Source: Phascolomyces articulosus (Eukaryota; Mucoromycota; Mucoromycetes; Mucorales; Lichtheimiaceae). Taken from it: DNA of 64,000 bases. The translations under genes and the position numbers were made by a program. This document shows, piece after piece, positions 1-16,534 of this stretch. The notes beneath the pieces are model-generated. The model saw only the letters and a program-made list of their open reading frames with translations, did not search any database and was not told where the DNA came from. Numbering within the stretch: the first letter of the stretch is position 1; each line of letters opens with the position of its first letter. The stretch lies in assembly GCA_025677815.1 (NCBI GenBank), contig JAIXMP010000021.1, positions 620,001 to 684,000 on the forward strand, read 5' to 3'.

Positions 1-718
1 ATAAACAGAATATCCAAATTTACGATACATGCCTATTGCCACTGCGTTGGATACACGTACATAAAGATCCACAAACCAACCATTATATCTGATAAAAAAA
101 AAGATCATTCAATTTTTTAATATCTTTTTCTCTTTCTCATTGTATATATTATATATAGATACATACGTTTTTTCGGATACTTCTTCAAGCAAATTCATCA
201 TGCCATCTGCTAAACCCAATCGACGATATTCGGGAGCAACAGTAATAGCTGTAACGTGACCATGCCAGTTTTTACCCGTACCTTCTGCTTTACCCATCAC
301 TAATAAAAGTAACGTATAGAACATCAATATTTCATTTACACACAAAGAAAATATCTGTTCGGGTTTTTTGGGCCGTCACTATTTACCATAACCCATGAGT
401 CGATCGTGTGTTGACATTTGTACACAAAACAAATCGGGCCATTGAGCAAGATATTGCAAATAAAATGAAATATTATACTAATAGAGGGAATCATGTTAGT
501 TTATATATAACAAAACGCGTATCAAAGTTCGAGTGGGGATTACTTGCAGTTTCGGTCAAAACATCGAGATTGCTAAGAATAACCATTAGCCTTGGTTAAT
601 CAACTTATATTAAGAGGAATGTTTCAGTTTATTAGAGTATAGAAAAATGAACGAGAAACTCTTACACATTATTGAATTCAAACAGATCAGTTGCTTTGAA
701 TCGTCTTAATAAACTCAT
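1..718 (-). CDS. NAA20: N-terminal acetyltransferase B catalytic subunit (Naa20/Nat3), 3' end outside window
   Basis: NatB catalytic subunit of the GNAT fold; with Naa25 it acetylates the initiator Met of nascent Met-Asp/Glu/Asn proteins on the ribosome. Exons read on the minus strand are 666-718, 548-572, 387-477, 167-299 and 1-88; all phases join cleanly. The start gives MSLLRRFKATDLFEFNN, followed by NVNLDVLTET and FYLQYLAQWPDLF, the usual Naa20 N-terminus. Exon 4 holds the acetyl-CoA pyrophosphate loop (VAPEYRRLGLADGM), and exon 5 starts GWFVDLYVRVSN and runs to FGYSVY before the window ends, so the C-terminal part is missing here. Intron 2 (547-478) starts with GC (GCAAGT) rather than GT. 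The gene is divergent from the ZNHIT3-like gene at 1094. Family assignment is firm. Confidence 0.93.
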
Positions 719-1093
719 TTTCTTATTATTGTTGGTATATAAAACAGGAATAGGAACTAGTCTTATTTTTTCGGCTGAGTTGCTCTAGGAATGGCAGTCA
801 AAACTCTTCCCCTCTCCTGGTAATTTTGTATCTAAAGTTGTATTTTTTTGCATAAATATATATACTTCCAAAACAACTTGTGTAGTTTTTTTTTCTCTCT
901 AGAATTGTTGGTAAATACTGGATATGCATATTTGAAATAAGTGAAAAAAAGAAGGAAAGAAAAAGTAAAGATACTACACCCAGAAAAAAAAACTCAAATG
1001 TGAAAATATATTCATCAACAGCAACTGCTGCCAACTTGTAGAAAATCCTTCTCACCCTCTCTCTTATTTTTCAACCAATATCTAATAAATACA
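719..1093. promoter_or_regulatory. Divergent promoter region between NAA20 and the ZNHIT3-like gene
   Basis: AT-rich 375 bp between two divergent start codons, with A and T runs but no TATA box or operator I can assign. It probably carries both promoters. A minus-strand open frame across it (798-1055) is low complexity and has no recognisable family. Confidence 0.4.
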
Positions 1094-2076
1094 ATGGTTT
1101 TATGTGGGATCTGTTCTGATCAAGAAAGTAAATACAAATGTCCAACATGTAAAATACCCTAGTAAGCAATCACTTTTTGTTTTTTTCTTTGACATTATTT
1201 ATCATTGAAATGAAATGATTATAAAGTGGTGACTAATCAACTTGTCTAACGGGTTTAAACGTAAAACCCAAAAAAAAAATTCATAAAAAAGCTGTTCAAT
1301 CGCGTGCTTCAAAAATCACAAGTGTAAGCCGTTTGTGTCACTTTTTATAAAAATAAGGGCAATTTGGGCGATCTCCTTATCTCCGATCCCAATTATTATA
1401 ACATTTATATTCTTATTCTCTCTCTATCTCTATTAGTGGAACCTTGTCAGCCAGTGACAGAAACAAATGAATCATCCTCGTCCATCTTAGCGTCATCATC
1501 AGAATCAGCAGGTATTGTATATATATAAATATGACTTATTTTAAAATATATTAGAAGTGAGAATTGAAATCAGGATATAAAATATACCCATAGAAGGAAA
1601 TGTTAAAATAAAATAAAAAATTATAATAGAACGAAAGCAATTACCAACAGATACGGCAGATGAAGATGATACGAGTCGTTTAACAATAAATCAACTTACT
1701 TCGCTAGGTAGGGTATAATTATTTATAAAAGAAAAAAAAAGAGAGAGAGAGAGATACATAGAGACAAAATATATACAATTGAAATAGGGAGTAAAGAGAA
1801 TGATTATAGAGATGATGATGATAATGAGGATGAGATGCTTTTTAAACGATGGGTGATTTTTGTTATGAATAATAATAATGATGATGAAATATATGTATAG
1901 CACATTCGTCCGAGGTAACCAAGTATCTTCAAGACCCTCAAATTCGAGATTGGGTGACTCGAATCGATCGATCCAATGAACCAGAGAAGGAAATAGATAT
2001 AGCCCGTGCTGCTGATCCAAAACTTGAAGAATTCATTCAATTGCTCCTAAAGACAACAGGTCATGAGCATCATTGA
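1094..2076 (+). CDS. Zinc finger HIT domain protein (ZNHIT3 / yeast Hit1-like)
   Basis: Five exons: 1094-1161, 1292-1323, 1437-1511, 1651-1707, 1901-2076; about 135 aa. The N-terminus is a zf-HIT module: CGIC near residues 4-7, then [21 protein letters not shown] split over exons 1 and 2, then a final Cys in exon 3 (LEPCQ). A short acidic/Ser-rich linker follows. The C-terminal helical part (KYLQDPQIRDWVTRID and ADPKLEEFIQLLL) matches the C-terminus of ZNHIT3/Hit1. In known members this protein works with Rsa1/NUFIP in assembling box C/D snoRNPs. Length is close to the family's 150-160 aa. Exons are small and none was visible as a long open frame. The family is well supported; orthology to Hit1 is inferred. 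Confidence 0.85.
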
Positions 2077-2552
2077 TTCATTGATTGACTGATTGATTTT
2101 TTTTTGAATATATAAATATAATAAGAATAAAAAAGGAACAAAAAGGAATGAGGGGATAAGCTTGTTTTTTTGTAGTGTTTTTTTGTCGGTTTTTCGGTTT
2201 TTTTTTGTTAGTTTTTTGTTGAATTGTACTAAAGGGGAGAAATAAAGAAAATATTTCATAAAAAGAAATAATGGCATATGTATATATATTTGACGAAGAT
2301 AATAAAAGAAGTGTCATATAAATAAGAAAAAAAAAGAGGATAAAATGTAAGGGCATATTGCATCGTTCAAAACTTGAATAAAAAAAGAGAAAAAAAGAAG
2401 TATAAGAAGAAGAGAATTGATCAAATAGAAAAAGAAGAGAGATGCATATGAGAATATAAGAAAGAAGAAGAAGTAGTAGAAGAATTGAATAAGAAGAAGA
2501 GATAAATCATATATAAGAAAAAAAATGAAGTATGAAAAATGAATAAAGAAAT
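2077..2552. other. Gene-free AT-rich spacer between convergent genes
   Basis: 476 bp between the 3' end of the ZNHIT3-like gene and the 3' end of the bZIP gene. It is mainly poly-A/GA-rich on the plus strand and presumably holds both 3' UTRs. No conserved frame seen. Confidence 0.5.
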
Positions 2553-3329
2553 CTAATAAAGGTCGTTTTCGTTGTCATCGTCTTGCAAATGAGATGATGG
2601 AGGTTGATATGCACAAGTGGGAGAATATTGAACTGTTGGCATAGGACGTTCATTCACCAATTGTTCCAATCGTCCTTCACTCTTTTCCACCACCAATGCC
2701 TTGAGCCATTTGATCTCTCGTTCCAAATCTTGGATATGAGCTTCCAAACGCTTACTCTTTTCTGTCATTTCATACGCGGTTCGTTGAAGTGCTTGTTCAC
2801 GTAACTTTTTCTTGACCCGGAACCTTGCACTAGCTGCTGTATTCCGTTTACGCTTATCATCCTTGGATAACTTTTGTTGTGGTGGTTGACTTGTTGTCGT
2901 TGATACTGTAAGATGATGACCAAGCCTATCATCGTCTTCTTCACCACCTGTAATCGAAGCAGCAGGTGTAATGACAGTAGAAGTAGAAGAAGAAGTAGAG
3001 ACTTCACTACTTATACTATAGTTACCACTGCCAATACCCCCATCGTTGTATTTTTCACCACCTGGACCAATGTTGCTCGTTGTTGGGTCATAACAATAAG
3101 GAGCACCTGTAGTAGGACAACTCTCGTTGTTCCAACAATGATCGTTCATGGCCACGGGGGCGGGTGGTACATCGTATGAAAATTGAGTATTGGCAAAGAA
3201 ATCAAGGTCTTGTTGCATCTCGGTATCAGTTAGAAAAGAGATAGGATCTATCAGTTGATTAAGCGATTCAACAGATGGTTGTTGTTGCTCTGTTAATGGC
3301 GATAAAACTGGGAAAGATTGGGATTGCAT
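2553..3329 (-). CDS. bZIP transcription factor, Cys3/Met28/Met4-like
   Basis: Single exon, 258 aa. The basic region at about residues 158-177 (RNTAASARFRVKKKLREQ) is the signature of the fungal sulfur-type bZIPs (Neurospora cys-3, Met28, Zip1). It is followed by a leucine-zipper coiled coil to about residue 217 (EMTEKSKRLEAHIQ, DLEREIKWLKALV). The first 150 residues are Ser/Thr/Gln/Pro-rich with acidic patches (DTEMQQDLDFF, EEDDD), as expected of an activation region. Members bind DNA as dimers in the nucleus, often regulating sulfur-amino-acid genes. Whether this copy has that target set is inference. A long AT-rich upstream region separates it from YAK1. There is no evidence of introns. Confidence 0.88.
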   Translation of the reverse strand: MQSQSFPVLSPLTEQQQPSVESLNQLIDPISFLTDTEMQQDLDFFANTQFSYDVPPAPVAMNDHCWNNESCPTTGAPYCYDPTTSNIGPGGEKYNDGGIGSGNYSISSEVSTSSSTSTVITPAASITGGEEDDDRLGHHLTVSTTTSQPPQQKLSKDDKRKRNTAASARFRVKKKLREQALQRTAYEMTEKSKRLEAHIQDLEREIKWLKALVVEKSEGRLEQLVNERPMPTVQYSPTCAYQPPSSHLQDDDNENDLY

Positions 3330-5174
3330 CGCTTGATAAAGGCGATTGATTCATATAATTTTTTTTTTTGGGTTGTTGAATAGATTTCCTTTTAAATAGA
3401 AAGATTGTTAGAATTTTAAAAAACGAGAGTAGTTTTTTTTTATATAATATATTAAAATATAAAAAAATAATGAAATAAAATAAAATAAAAAGAAGAGAAA
3501 AAGAAAGAGATGAGAAATTGAAGTTGTAGGAATTCTAAATAAAAAAGAAAAAAAAATGATCAAGTTACCTTGAATTATATAATACAACACAAAAATAAAA
3601 TAAAAACAAATAATAATATACAAAAAAAGAAGAAAAGGGTAATAAAAAACCTTTTTTTCTTTTAAAACGTCGCTTTAAAACGTCAAAATGTGTAAAAGAA
3701 AAAGAAGAGAAAAAAAAAACAAATAAATAAAAAGAAAATATATATATAAAAAAAAAAGACGGGGCGTTGATAATAATGAATCAACCGTTAAAAATATATA
3801 ATATGCAGTGAATGAATCCTTCTGGTTTATGAAAATCCATATATATAAAGATGGGAATGATGGATAGGCGACACAAAATGATTACACCGTGTAAAAAGGT
3901 CAACTATTTTATTATATATTCCAAAAATGTCATCTGATAACTGCCTAGTTTGAATAAAAGAATGGTTGGCGATCTCTTCGTAATTTTATTATTATTATTA
4001 TTATCATTGTATGTAAGTGGGTGGGTGTGTTTCTGTTTGGATGAACCTGTAGTGGTACTTTTTTTTTTTAAAAAAAAGAGAGAAAATGAAACCAGCGAAT
4101 AACCATCCGTCTACATAGGATAATAATGTCGCAATCACTGCGACATCCTCATTGCCAATCACGTCATTGAGGCTATGGCTACCACGATTGGATCCCCGCG
4201 TTGACCATGCTAATAACTATACAACCCACATTTGTTCTTCTTTTATTTTTTTTTTATACTTACGCGTTTGTAAAATCCAAAATGGGTTCGTTTTCTATTT
4301 CATTTTTTTTCCTTCGTTCCGAGTCATAAAGGGAAGATTGGGGTTACCAAACTATCATCATCATTATCAATTTTCCTTCTCTGGTTAATCCGTTAGCTAT
4401 GCTTCTTCTTCTTCAAAAGTCTTCTCTGATAAACTCTTAGTTTCTTTTTTTTTCATTCGTCAGAACAAGAAAACACCTATGTATTTTTGTTCAACCTGAA
4501 AACGATGGTCGCTATATAATCATTTATTAGAATTATTATTAATGTTAGATAAATGGTGCTTCTAAATAAGACCTCGCATATATTATTATTCTTTCTTTCT
4601 CTCCCTCCTTTTTTTTTAAATCCTGTCATGCAAAATATGCAGGCAAAACTTGCATAAGTTACCGAGATAACACATCAAATAAACAAAGCACTTAAGAGAT
4701 TTTTCTTTATCATTAAAAAAAGCACATCATTTTATAATGAATAATTTAAAAATGACGTTTTTTCCCTTTCTTCTTTTATTATTATTATAATAACAACAGC
4801 ACATGATATTGATAACTATGTTGATGAGAAAGGGTTCTTGAATGAATGATGATGGTTCATCATGAGAAATGATAATAAATAAATAATAGTAAGAATAATA
4901 ATGATAATAATAATAATGGGTGTGTGTTCTTTTTTCAGAGAGTTAGTAAACCAATCCCAAAAGGGTGCTTCTTCTCGGAGGTACCTTTAGATCCGAACCG
5001 ACAAAAAAGAATCAGGAACCCTAGCAATGCATTTTAATCCAGTAAGAGTTGAGGATTACTCGTGTGGAAATACTAAAGTCGAATGGTGTGATTTGCCGAT
5101 CTGTCTCTTTCTGCTGTTGAAAAAGAAGAAGCTTACTACATAGACTTACCCTTAAAATCGAGTACCATATATTC

Positions 5175-5201
5175 TTTTTTTTTTTTTTTTTTTTTTTTTT
5201 T
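5175..5201. repeat. Homopolymer T tract (27 nt)
   Basis: Uninterrupted run of 27 thymines inside the gene-poor region; it probably varies in length between strains and is prone to assembly error. Confidence 0.9.
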
Positions 5202-7003
5202 GCTTTGACTGTGCTACAACGGAAAACCCAAAACAGGGCTGTGTCGTGTACATATTTCTCTCTCCTCTCATTCATAATTTACAGTATTATTCCGTTTCTC
5301 CCCTCCCCGACCTCTCCTCCCCCAAAACACTGACTCGGTTTGAAGCAAACTATAATATATAACATGCATCTTGTCATGTTGTTGTTGTCTATATATTATA
5401 ATAGATTCTATTCTATATATGAAATGATAGAAATGAACACAAAAAAATGCTTCGATGAGATCATCGTCATACTATTTTAATACCATTTATCACATTGATC
5501 AAAATAGGGTATGCGACATCTATAATTTTATAAAGATAAATGCATTGCGACCTTGTAATACATATCATATATAAAGATTTATCAGTAACACAAGAAAAAA
5601 AGAGTCCGTGTCTCTGTCATCAATCAAATTGTACTACCACACAAGAATTTGGGTATAAGTGTATATATAGGCTATTCGGACTTATTTACTATAGAGCCAA
5701 GAAGAGGAAGAAGAAGATATGATTCTTTATCATCCAATGGATCTTCTTGATGAATTAAAGAAAATAAACATATCCAAATACCCAAATTTGAAAATAAAAC
5801 GTGGTATTTACTAATCGTCTCATCCTCTCTTCTTGCCTCAGTTGTTAATTGATATTTTAGCGCCGCTTTGTTTTCTTTTTTTACAAATAAGTATTTATCT
5901 GTCTTAGTACGCGTATCATCATCGTCTCTAATAATAAAAGCACACTATCCATATCTTGGATCACGACATTTAGACAGTTTCATTTTTTTTTATATTTCTA
6001 ACCCGGTCTATGGATTTTTTATACCTACTACATGAACCAATAATTCAACGACATCTTTTTCTTTTTTATTCTAGGTTATTTATTATTATAATTTATATAA
6101 TAAAGTGATCTTTTTCTATTATTATTATTATTATTATTATCCTATATTATACTTGTACCTGAGTTATATTTGAAAAAAAAAAAGCTGTCTGGTCTAGAAT
6201 TGAAGAAAAGGCTTGTGGATATGTAAATCATAAACATCCTCATATATATATATGTACGTTTTTATATCTTGTACCTTGCAAATAGTACGATACTATGGCT
6301 TTATAACAAGTCAAACATTGTGTGTCTGTGGGGTATGATTTCATAGTTGTTATCTAATATTATCAGTAAATGAATAGAGTGATCTTTGATTTGAATTTAC
6401 GACGGAATAACGTATATATAACGCTTATATATTCTGTACTCTCCTGACCATCATAGTAAATATATATATTTCCATAGTCAGAATTTTTTTTTTTTGAACG
6501 TCAGAGGTCTAAACGCGCTAATCCTCTTAGGCAAGCACGTGCCGGAGGGAGTAGCCAGATTACTGGATATCTGAATAGAGGTGGTCAAAGAGCCGCCATT
6601 TGAAACAAAAAAAGTACACATTTCTGTCTGGGTTATTATTATATTATTATGTAAAGCGAAATGTCAAAAATGACCGATCGCCACTAAATCACTTTCAGAT
6701 ATGTACATCATTCTATTATTATTAAGAAAAATGAGAAAAATATAACTCTTAATTACTTTTTTTTAATATAAATGTCTATTTTAACCAGAATTGGATGGTC
6801 ATTATTATTAATTAATAATATATTATAAGGAAAAAAAAGAGTGCGTGATAGAGAGATGGTATTTTGATAATAGTAATTATCGACCACCGGTTGAAACATT
6901 TTAGAGATACAAAATTTAGATTATAAAAACAATTGGCTCTTTCATTCGTATAAGGTTTTTTTAACAAGGTGTTGTACACTATCTTATGGGTTCAAAATGT
7001 ATG

Positions 7004-7006
<3 letters not shown>

Positions 7007-7038
<32 letters not shown>
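7007..7038. repeat. AT dinucleotide microsatellite, about 16 units
   Basis: Perfect alternating AT just downstream of the YAK1 stop codon on the minus strand, so probably in its 3' UTR or terminator region. Confidence 0.85.
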
Positions 7039-7044
<6 letters not shown>

Positions 7045-7123
7045 GTATATGTAAAAAGAAAAAGAAAAATAAATTGAACAAGTGTAAATATAAACAAACA
7101 AAAATAATAATAATAAACTATGA

Positions 7124-10873
<3,750 letters not shown>

Positions 10874-11366
10874 ATTTTTGAATAGTATTTACAAGAATAA
10901 AGAAAAGAGGGAAAAAATGAAAAAAGAAGAAGAAAGAAAGAAAATAGAAGTTGGAGGCGAAGAAGGAGGGGAAAATATAATACACTCACACACAACTACA
11001 ACACAAACATAAATTATATATATAAACATATATATACATACACACAATACATACTTTACTAGTACACACACTCACAAGCCTGTTTTCGGTTTACCATATC
11101 GGTCAAAATACCTAAAATAATAAAAGCCCCACTTTGGAAGAAGCTTAATTCTCTAACACATTAATTAAATTCTTTCTCTCCCCCACCTTTACCCATTTTA
11201 GCTTTCTGATGATGATCAAGATCATTGTGCATATTCCTATTATTCTCTCTAAAATATATATTATATCTATATAATAACTCTTTATCAGATTCACAATAAT
11301 AATAAAGATACTAGCAATTTTTCATTATTATGTTCTGGTTGTTATCAGATCCTTTTTTATTATTAT
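10874..11366. other. Spacer between YAK1 5' end and CSC1-like 3' end
   Basis: About 490 bp, AT-rich, with GA and CA-rich runs on the plus strand near 10905-11060. It probably holds the YAK1 promoter/5' UTR and the CSC1 3' UTR. No supported gene. Confidence 0.4.
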
Positions 11367-14300
11367 TTAATAATATTGAGGTGGGAATAAATGTTGTTTA
11401 TCAGACATTCGATGCATATTTATGCTATTATCATTATTATTGTTGTTATTATCATTACGCAATGATGATGATGATGTTTCGTCGTAAGACCGGTGCAAAG
11501 GAGCTAAATGTAACTCTTCTCTGATTCGTGGATCCTCATCCATATCTTGTAAAATGTGTTCTTGAGACACGCTTGCCTCCTTGATCGATCCCATACTGTC
11601 ACCTGCTCCCGATGACCGAGACAGGACGAAGCGGCGCAAAAATCCTGTAGATCGTCGCTTTTGTTGATGGTGTTGTTGGTTTTCTAGTAATTGTTCTCGA
11701 AGATGCTGACTACTATTATTACATGAAGATCCCGATGAAGAGGAGGATAGGACGGTCACTGTATTTTTTCCATCTTTCCCTGTACAATGATGATGATCTA
11801 ATATACCAACACGTTTATTTCTTGCTGACTCCGCTCGTCGTAAGAGCCGAGCTAAATCATTTGCACTATGTCCTGGAATTTTGTTGAATGAAGAAGATGA
11901 AAAATGATTACTTGAAAGTCGTTTGGAAGGTGCTAATGGTTTATGTTGTTCACCATCCTTGATTGGTAACCATAGTTGTGGTAATACACCAATCAATGCT
12001 GGATTGCCATATCGTTTGAGACCCGTATCGAGTACACCAGGATTTAGCATCATGGGTGGTTGTCGATAATCTGTATAGTGATCTGGAATAGCTTGATAAT
12101 CATCTTCATCGAGAACAACTCGACGTCTTCTATGTTTTACACTTTGTTGTTGCTGTCGTTGTACAGAGAGTTTACTAGATGAAGTAGAAATAGCAAATGC
12201 TGTTGCTAATCGCCATCGACTTTTGGCTTGTTCACGACTCATATTATCATTGCTGCTACTGCAAGAATCGACAATAGGATCATGATTATTTTGTTGTTGT
12301 TGTTGTTGTTGTTGTTGTAAATGTTGTGGATGAAGACGTTCTACTTGTTCTGTGGAAGCTGTTATATCTTCATCCGATATGGATGAAGAAGAGGATGAAT
12401 CGCTGGTAATACTACTACGATCGTCGTCATCGTCATCATGATGGTGATTACCATATTGTTTTTCATTCATTGGTGGTGTTTTAATGATGGTTGGTAACAT
12501 TTGAGTATGCTCTCTTAAGGTTGCCATGGGTAAGTTTTGGCTATTTTTATGAAACGCAGCATCCATAGTAACCTTAAATAACAGTGTGATTACCATCAAT
12601 GGAACACATAGCACAGCAAGGGTGATGTATTTTTTCAATAAAAATAATCCAGCCATAGTAATTTGGAACAATAACATCCCGACAATCACGCGCGGAAATA
12701 CCATTGTCCAAGCAGATCCAATGGCATCATAAGGGCGAAAATACACTAGAAAAGTACATGTTAGATATATATCTAATGCATAACACACTAATTTTTTGGT
12801 TTGGGCTTTTGCTTTTCTTTTTAATGTTATTATTGATAAATGCCTCTTTCTTTTTCCCTTTTCTTTACACTGTATAAATATAATAAAGCATATAATACTT
12901 ACCATATAAAAATTGATACTTGTAAACTATATAAGTAATACAAAAATAAACGGTGCCAAATAATAAAATAATAGGTGAAATAGTTGAATACTCCAAAACA
13001 ATGATAAAAATGAGTAAAGGGGGTGGATATCCAGTCCCATAATTAAAAGACCAAGGTGCACGGTTAGTGGCATAATCACGCGGTGTTTTGCAACAAAATA
13101 GATGTGTATATCCTCGGATGATCAAAGATCCAAACATGAGTAGACTCAGCGGCATTCTTGCATATGATAATAATAATGTTATGTTATGTTATATTATATA
13201 TATAGAATAAAAAAATAAAATCAGATTAGATGGTACATATTTTTTTCATACTATTCTCTTTTGATGATGAATGGTTTCGACATAGAAAACGTGTCCAATC
13301 GATGAAAAGGCAAACCACAACCACTTACAAAAGCATGCCTTGTAGCAAAATATAATTAATAAAGAAAGGTGCCACCTAAAAAATATGAATTCATAATCCA
13401 CGCAAACAATTGGGCTTAGTTAGTAATTTCTCCTTTTTTATTCTTTTTGGCTTCAGTTATAAAAATATAAATCGATAACTAATAAATAAACAAAAATCTT
13501 TGCAAATCACTGTGGGCTTTTTTAGCAGTGATAGCATCATAATAACATTTACCGCTGGTAACGTGGTGCCTAAAACATTGGCAATTTCTGCCGGATGATT
13601 GATGAGTTGTTCGACCGTTTTGGTAATGGTGCTTGCAATAGTAAATACGAGTAATACATTAAATAAAAGAAAGAAAAAGTATTTTGTAAATGTTGAATCG
13701 GCGATAGCGCTTCGTGATCGTAATCCTTGAACAACGCCTAGTGCTATATATATAAATGTAGTGAAATTAATAATTTCCTTCTCAAGGTATAAAGAGCATA
13801 TGGAATATATATTCGTAGGAACACCTTCTTTTTCATTCAAAAACTTATAAAAACAAATATATATATGAGTTACTTACCATCAAAAATTAATGGCAAAATA
13901 GCCATAAAGATATTTACAGCAATCGTCGGCACAAGACCCTGAAGTAAGTTTTGCAGAAACACGGAATCTTGAGCTGCACTTGCCAAGTTTGGAAATACAT
14001 GTTCAAGTGTCTCAAGACTTGTCATGGTTGAAAACGCCGAGATAGGGACGATCCAAAAGAAAGAGAGTAAAAGGGTGATGGTCCATACCATAAACTCACG
14101 AATCAAGCGTTCACGTCCTCGAACAGTAATATTTTTCCATAGTACATCGCGTGGTTCATAAGCCATGGCAGTTCGACAATTGAATGGTTCAGGATTGATA
14201 GCTATTTGTGAAGCTATAAGCTATATTTATATAGATAATTGAATAAGCTCATGTTTAATCCATGATCCGGTTCGATACTTTTATGATTTTTGAACTTACC

Positions 14301-15933
14301 GCACTAGCCATATCTTTAAATGTAATAAACCCAACGTTGGTCATTTCATAATTATCAGTATTACTTCGTGCTTCTGATACTAGAGTATCCAAATGTTCAA
14401 ATTCTTCGGTATAATAATCAATCGCATCCACTTTTTTGCCAAATAATCCCAAAAATCCAACCCGTATCTGGGGTCGACGTGATTTTTTACCATGAAACTG
14501 ATTTCCAAGTAAAAACGTCGTGTTATGCTTGGCACCTGCACCAGTCGTAGTATCATTGCTATTTTCATCCTCTTGTTTATTTTTTCCATCGTTATCTTTG
14601 TTGTCCTCTTTCTTCATCATAGCTGTGGCCTCCTGATCGACACGTTGAAACAAATGGGCGTCGTCTAAAATCCGGTCGGGATCATAATCCGGAATCTTGC
14701 ATGGATTACCCCAATATTGAACGTACGCTTCTTCCAACTTTTGCAGTGCATAAGCGCGTTTTTTCAATAATCCACGTAAATGACGAATATGGCGCACTAC
14801 TTGCGCTGATTCCACAGTACCGATACCTAACTGATTATAATATTCTTCCAATTTGGCGTCCGATCGTAAAGGATGAGGGATTCCGGTCACAACAACCGTT
14901 CGGCTGGAAAGGGATCGTGACATCCGTAGTAAATATTCGGATCGATTGGCGACAAAGGAACGAAAGTTTTGATTTAAAAAGAAAAATGTTAGGAAACAGA
15001 AAAAATAGGTAAAGAATAGGTAGGCAATCAAGTACGGTGATTCATCTTGAAGCACTGTAATAGCCAATTGATCCAATTGACCTGACGTCATGTTGGCTGC
15101 CGTATTGGTAACATTGCCCGTTGTGACAGAAATAGGAACCAAAGTGGCAATACCAAAAAATGAACATATACCGAATAGTTTTATTGCCATCACAATAAAT
15201 TGTAACATCTATATAAATAATAATATTTGTTTGTTATTATTATGCCTATATTTGTTTCTTTCTTTGAGAATTTTCCATTTTTATTCAATCATCCATACGT
15301 CAGATATACAATACTTACTACAACAGCATCAAGACCCACTGTATCCATGATTTCTTGTTCATTTATTTTTATTAGAGGAATAACCCAACCGAATAAAGAA
15401 TTAGGTAATGCTTTTGGTTTATGTCTACATATACAGCACATCATCAGTCTCAATTGTATAATGGGCTAATATTTATTAATTTTTCTATAATTATTTTAGT
15501 ATAATAACATACTTTTTCATATTCATCCGCGGTGCAAATATCACTGTCCATCTATAAAAAATAATTTAATAATGATGTAATCATTGATCAGTACAAAAAG
15601 AAAAACAAAGGGAAAAAGTATCAATAACAATAACAAAAAAAAGGAGGTTGCTATTTTTGTAAGGAAGGGTTGAATTGGAGATAGGTAAAGAGAATGAGGA
15701 GGATAACATTAAAAAAAAACTTGAATCAAGAAGAACCTTGTGCGTAAAATGCAAAACGTAAGAAAACATATTAAGCCAGTGCCAGCACAAACCATCAATT
15801 GTGTTGTAAGTCCACTTTGATTTCGTGCACTGTAGGATGATGTACCAGGAACGTTTTCAAAACCTCCGTTACCTATATCCAAGAAAGGGAATCCATGACT
15901 CGTAGCATTATGTTGTTCTTCCATTGATGACAT
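11367..15933 (-). CDS. CSC1/OSCA/TMEM63-type stress-gated cation channel (DUF221)
   Basis: Nine exons on the minus strand: 15737-15933, 15513-15551, 15319-15424, 14300-15208, 13878-14220, 13553-13743, 13329-13375, 12903-13156, 11367-12745; about 1154 aa. The N-terminal TM region includes LPNSLFGWVIPLIKINEQEI and LDAVVMLQFI. The cytosolic RNA-binding-like domain (PHM7_cyt) has VVVTGIPHPLRSD and VGFITFKDMASA. The RSN1_7TM block follows: AYEPRDVLWKNITV, WIVPISAF, PTIAVNIFMAILPLIFDG, FFINYILLQGMLL, ISPIILLFGTVYF and the segment starting YFRPYDAIGSAW. The family forms Ca2+-permeable channels gated by osmotic or mechanical stress. The roughly 370-residue tail is long, cytosolic and rich in Ser, Gln and Asn. 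The first donor is an unusual GTTCTT, chosen because it alone keeps frame. It is divergent from the ferroxidase gene. Confidence 0.9.
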
Positions 15934-16534
15934 GAATTTTTTTATTCTCTATTCATTGATGATTGTAAAGAAGTAGATACCAATGAAGAATATTTTCTAC
16001 CAACAATAATCAACAAAAGAAAAATGAAAATAAAGAAAGGAAAAGGGAAAAAAAGGGGGAGAAATCCTCATTAAAAGAAGGAATAAATAAAAATGCAAAA
16101 AGTATAAAGCACCTTGCATAAAACGTCACATCACTGACTTCCTCTTTCATCATAGAACAGCAAAGAAATAAATGTTGCACGAGCCACATGCCATATCAGG
16201 TTCCGTTGAATGCTAACCTTTCATTTATTATTTAAACCTGGTCAAATGATATATGAACATTTTTTTTCTATACCTCTTATTACCACCATCATCGTTATCA
16301 ACAAGATCACGTCAAGTTAGTAGTAGTGGTTTAATATATATGATTATTATCGGGATTTAATGGCCACTCAATCAATGAAATTGTAGTTCCTTGAGCTGTA
16401 TATTTTTTGATAAGGGAAAAACTTTGAAGGAAGCTGAAAAAACAAACAAAATAGAATTACTGAATAAATATAAATTTCTTTCTTCTTCTTCTTCTTCTTC
16501 TTTTTGATTTATTATTTGAAAGTAGAGAAGAGTG
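15934..16534. promoter_or_regulatory. Divergent promoter region, CSC1-like channel / ferroxidase gene
   Basis: 600 bp between divergent starts. A TTGATAAG GATA-type motif lies at about 16408-16415, roughly 120 bp before the ferroxidase start, and a CTT-rich run is at about 16481-16505. In fungi, iron-uptake genes are often controlled by GATA repressors of the Fep1/SREA type; a single short motif in AT-rich DNA is weak evidence. Confidence 0.3.

Larger units (their letters stand above)
3330..7123. other. 3.8 kb gene-poor region
   Basis: No conserved reading frame on either strand. It contains the bZIP promoter at its left end and the YAK1 3' flank at its right. Visible structure: a 27-nt T tract at 5175-5201, an ATT microsatellite at about 6118-6140, an AT microsatellite at 7007-7038 and a small perfect hairpin at 4127-4145 (TGTCGCA / TGCGACA). 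A locally GC-richer patch at about 6495-6570 looks different from its surroundings, but I could not fold it into a tRNA or match a family. Confidence 0.5.

Noticed and set aside
6495..6570. GC-richer patch as a tRNA or small RNA gene
   Set aside because: No GGTTCRANTCC-type B box, no acceptor-stem pairing and no T-run terminator in the right place.
15552..15736. GTTCTT donor of the first CSC1 intron as an error
   Set aside because: Phase 2 to phase 2 joining gives the expected RTRWTVIFAPRMN sequence and no better GT keeps frame, so the weak donor is accepted.
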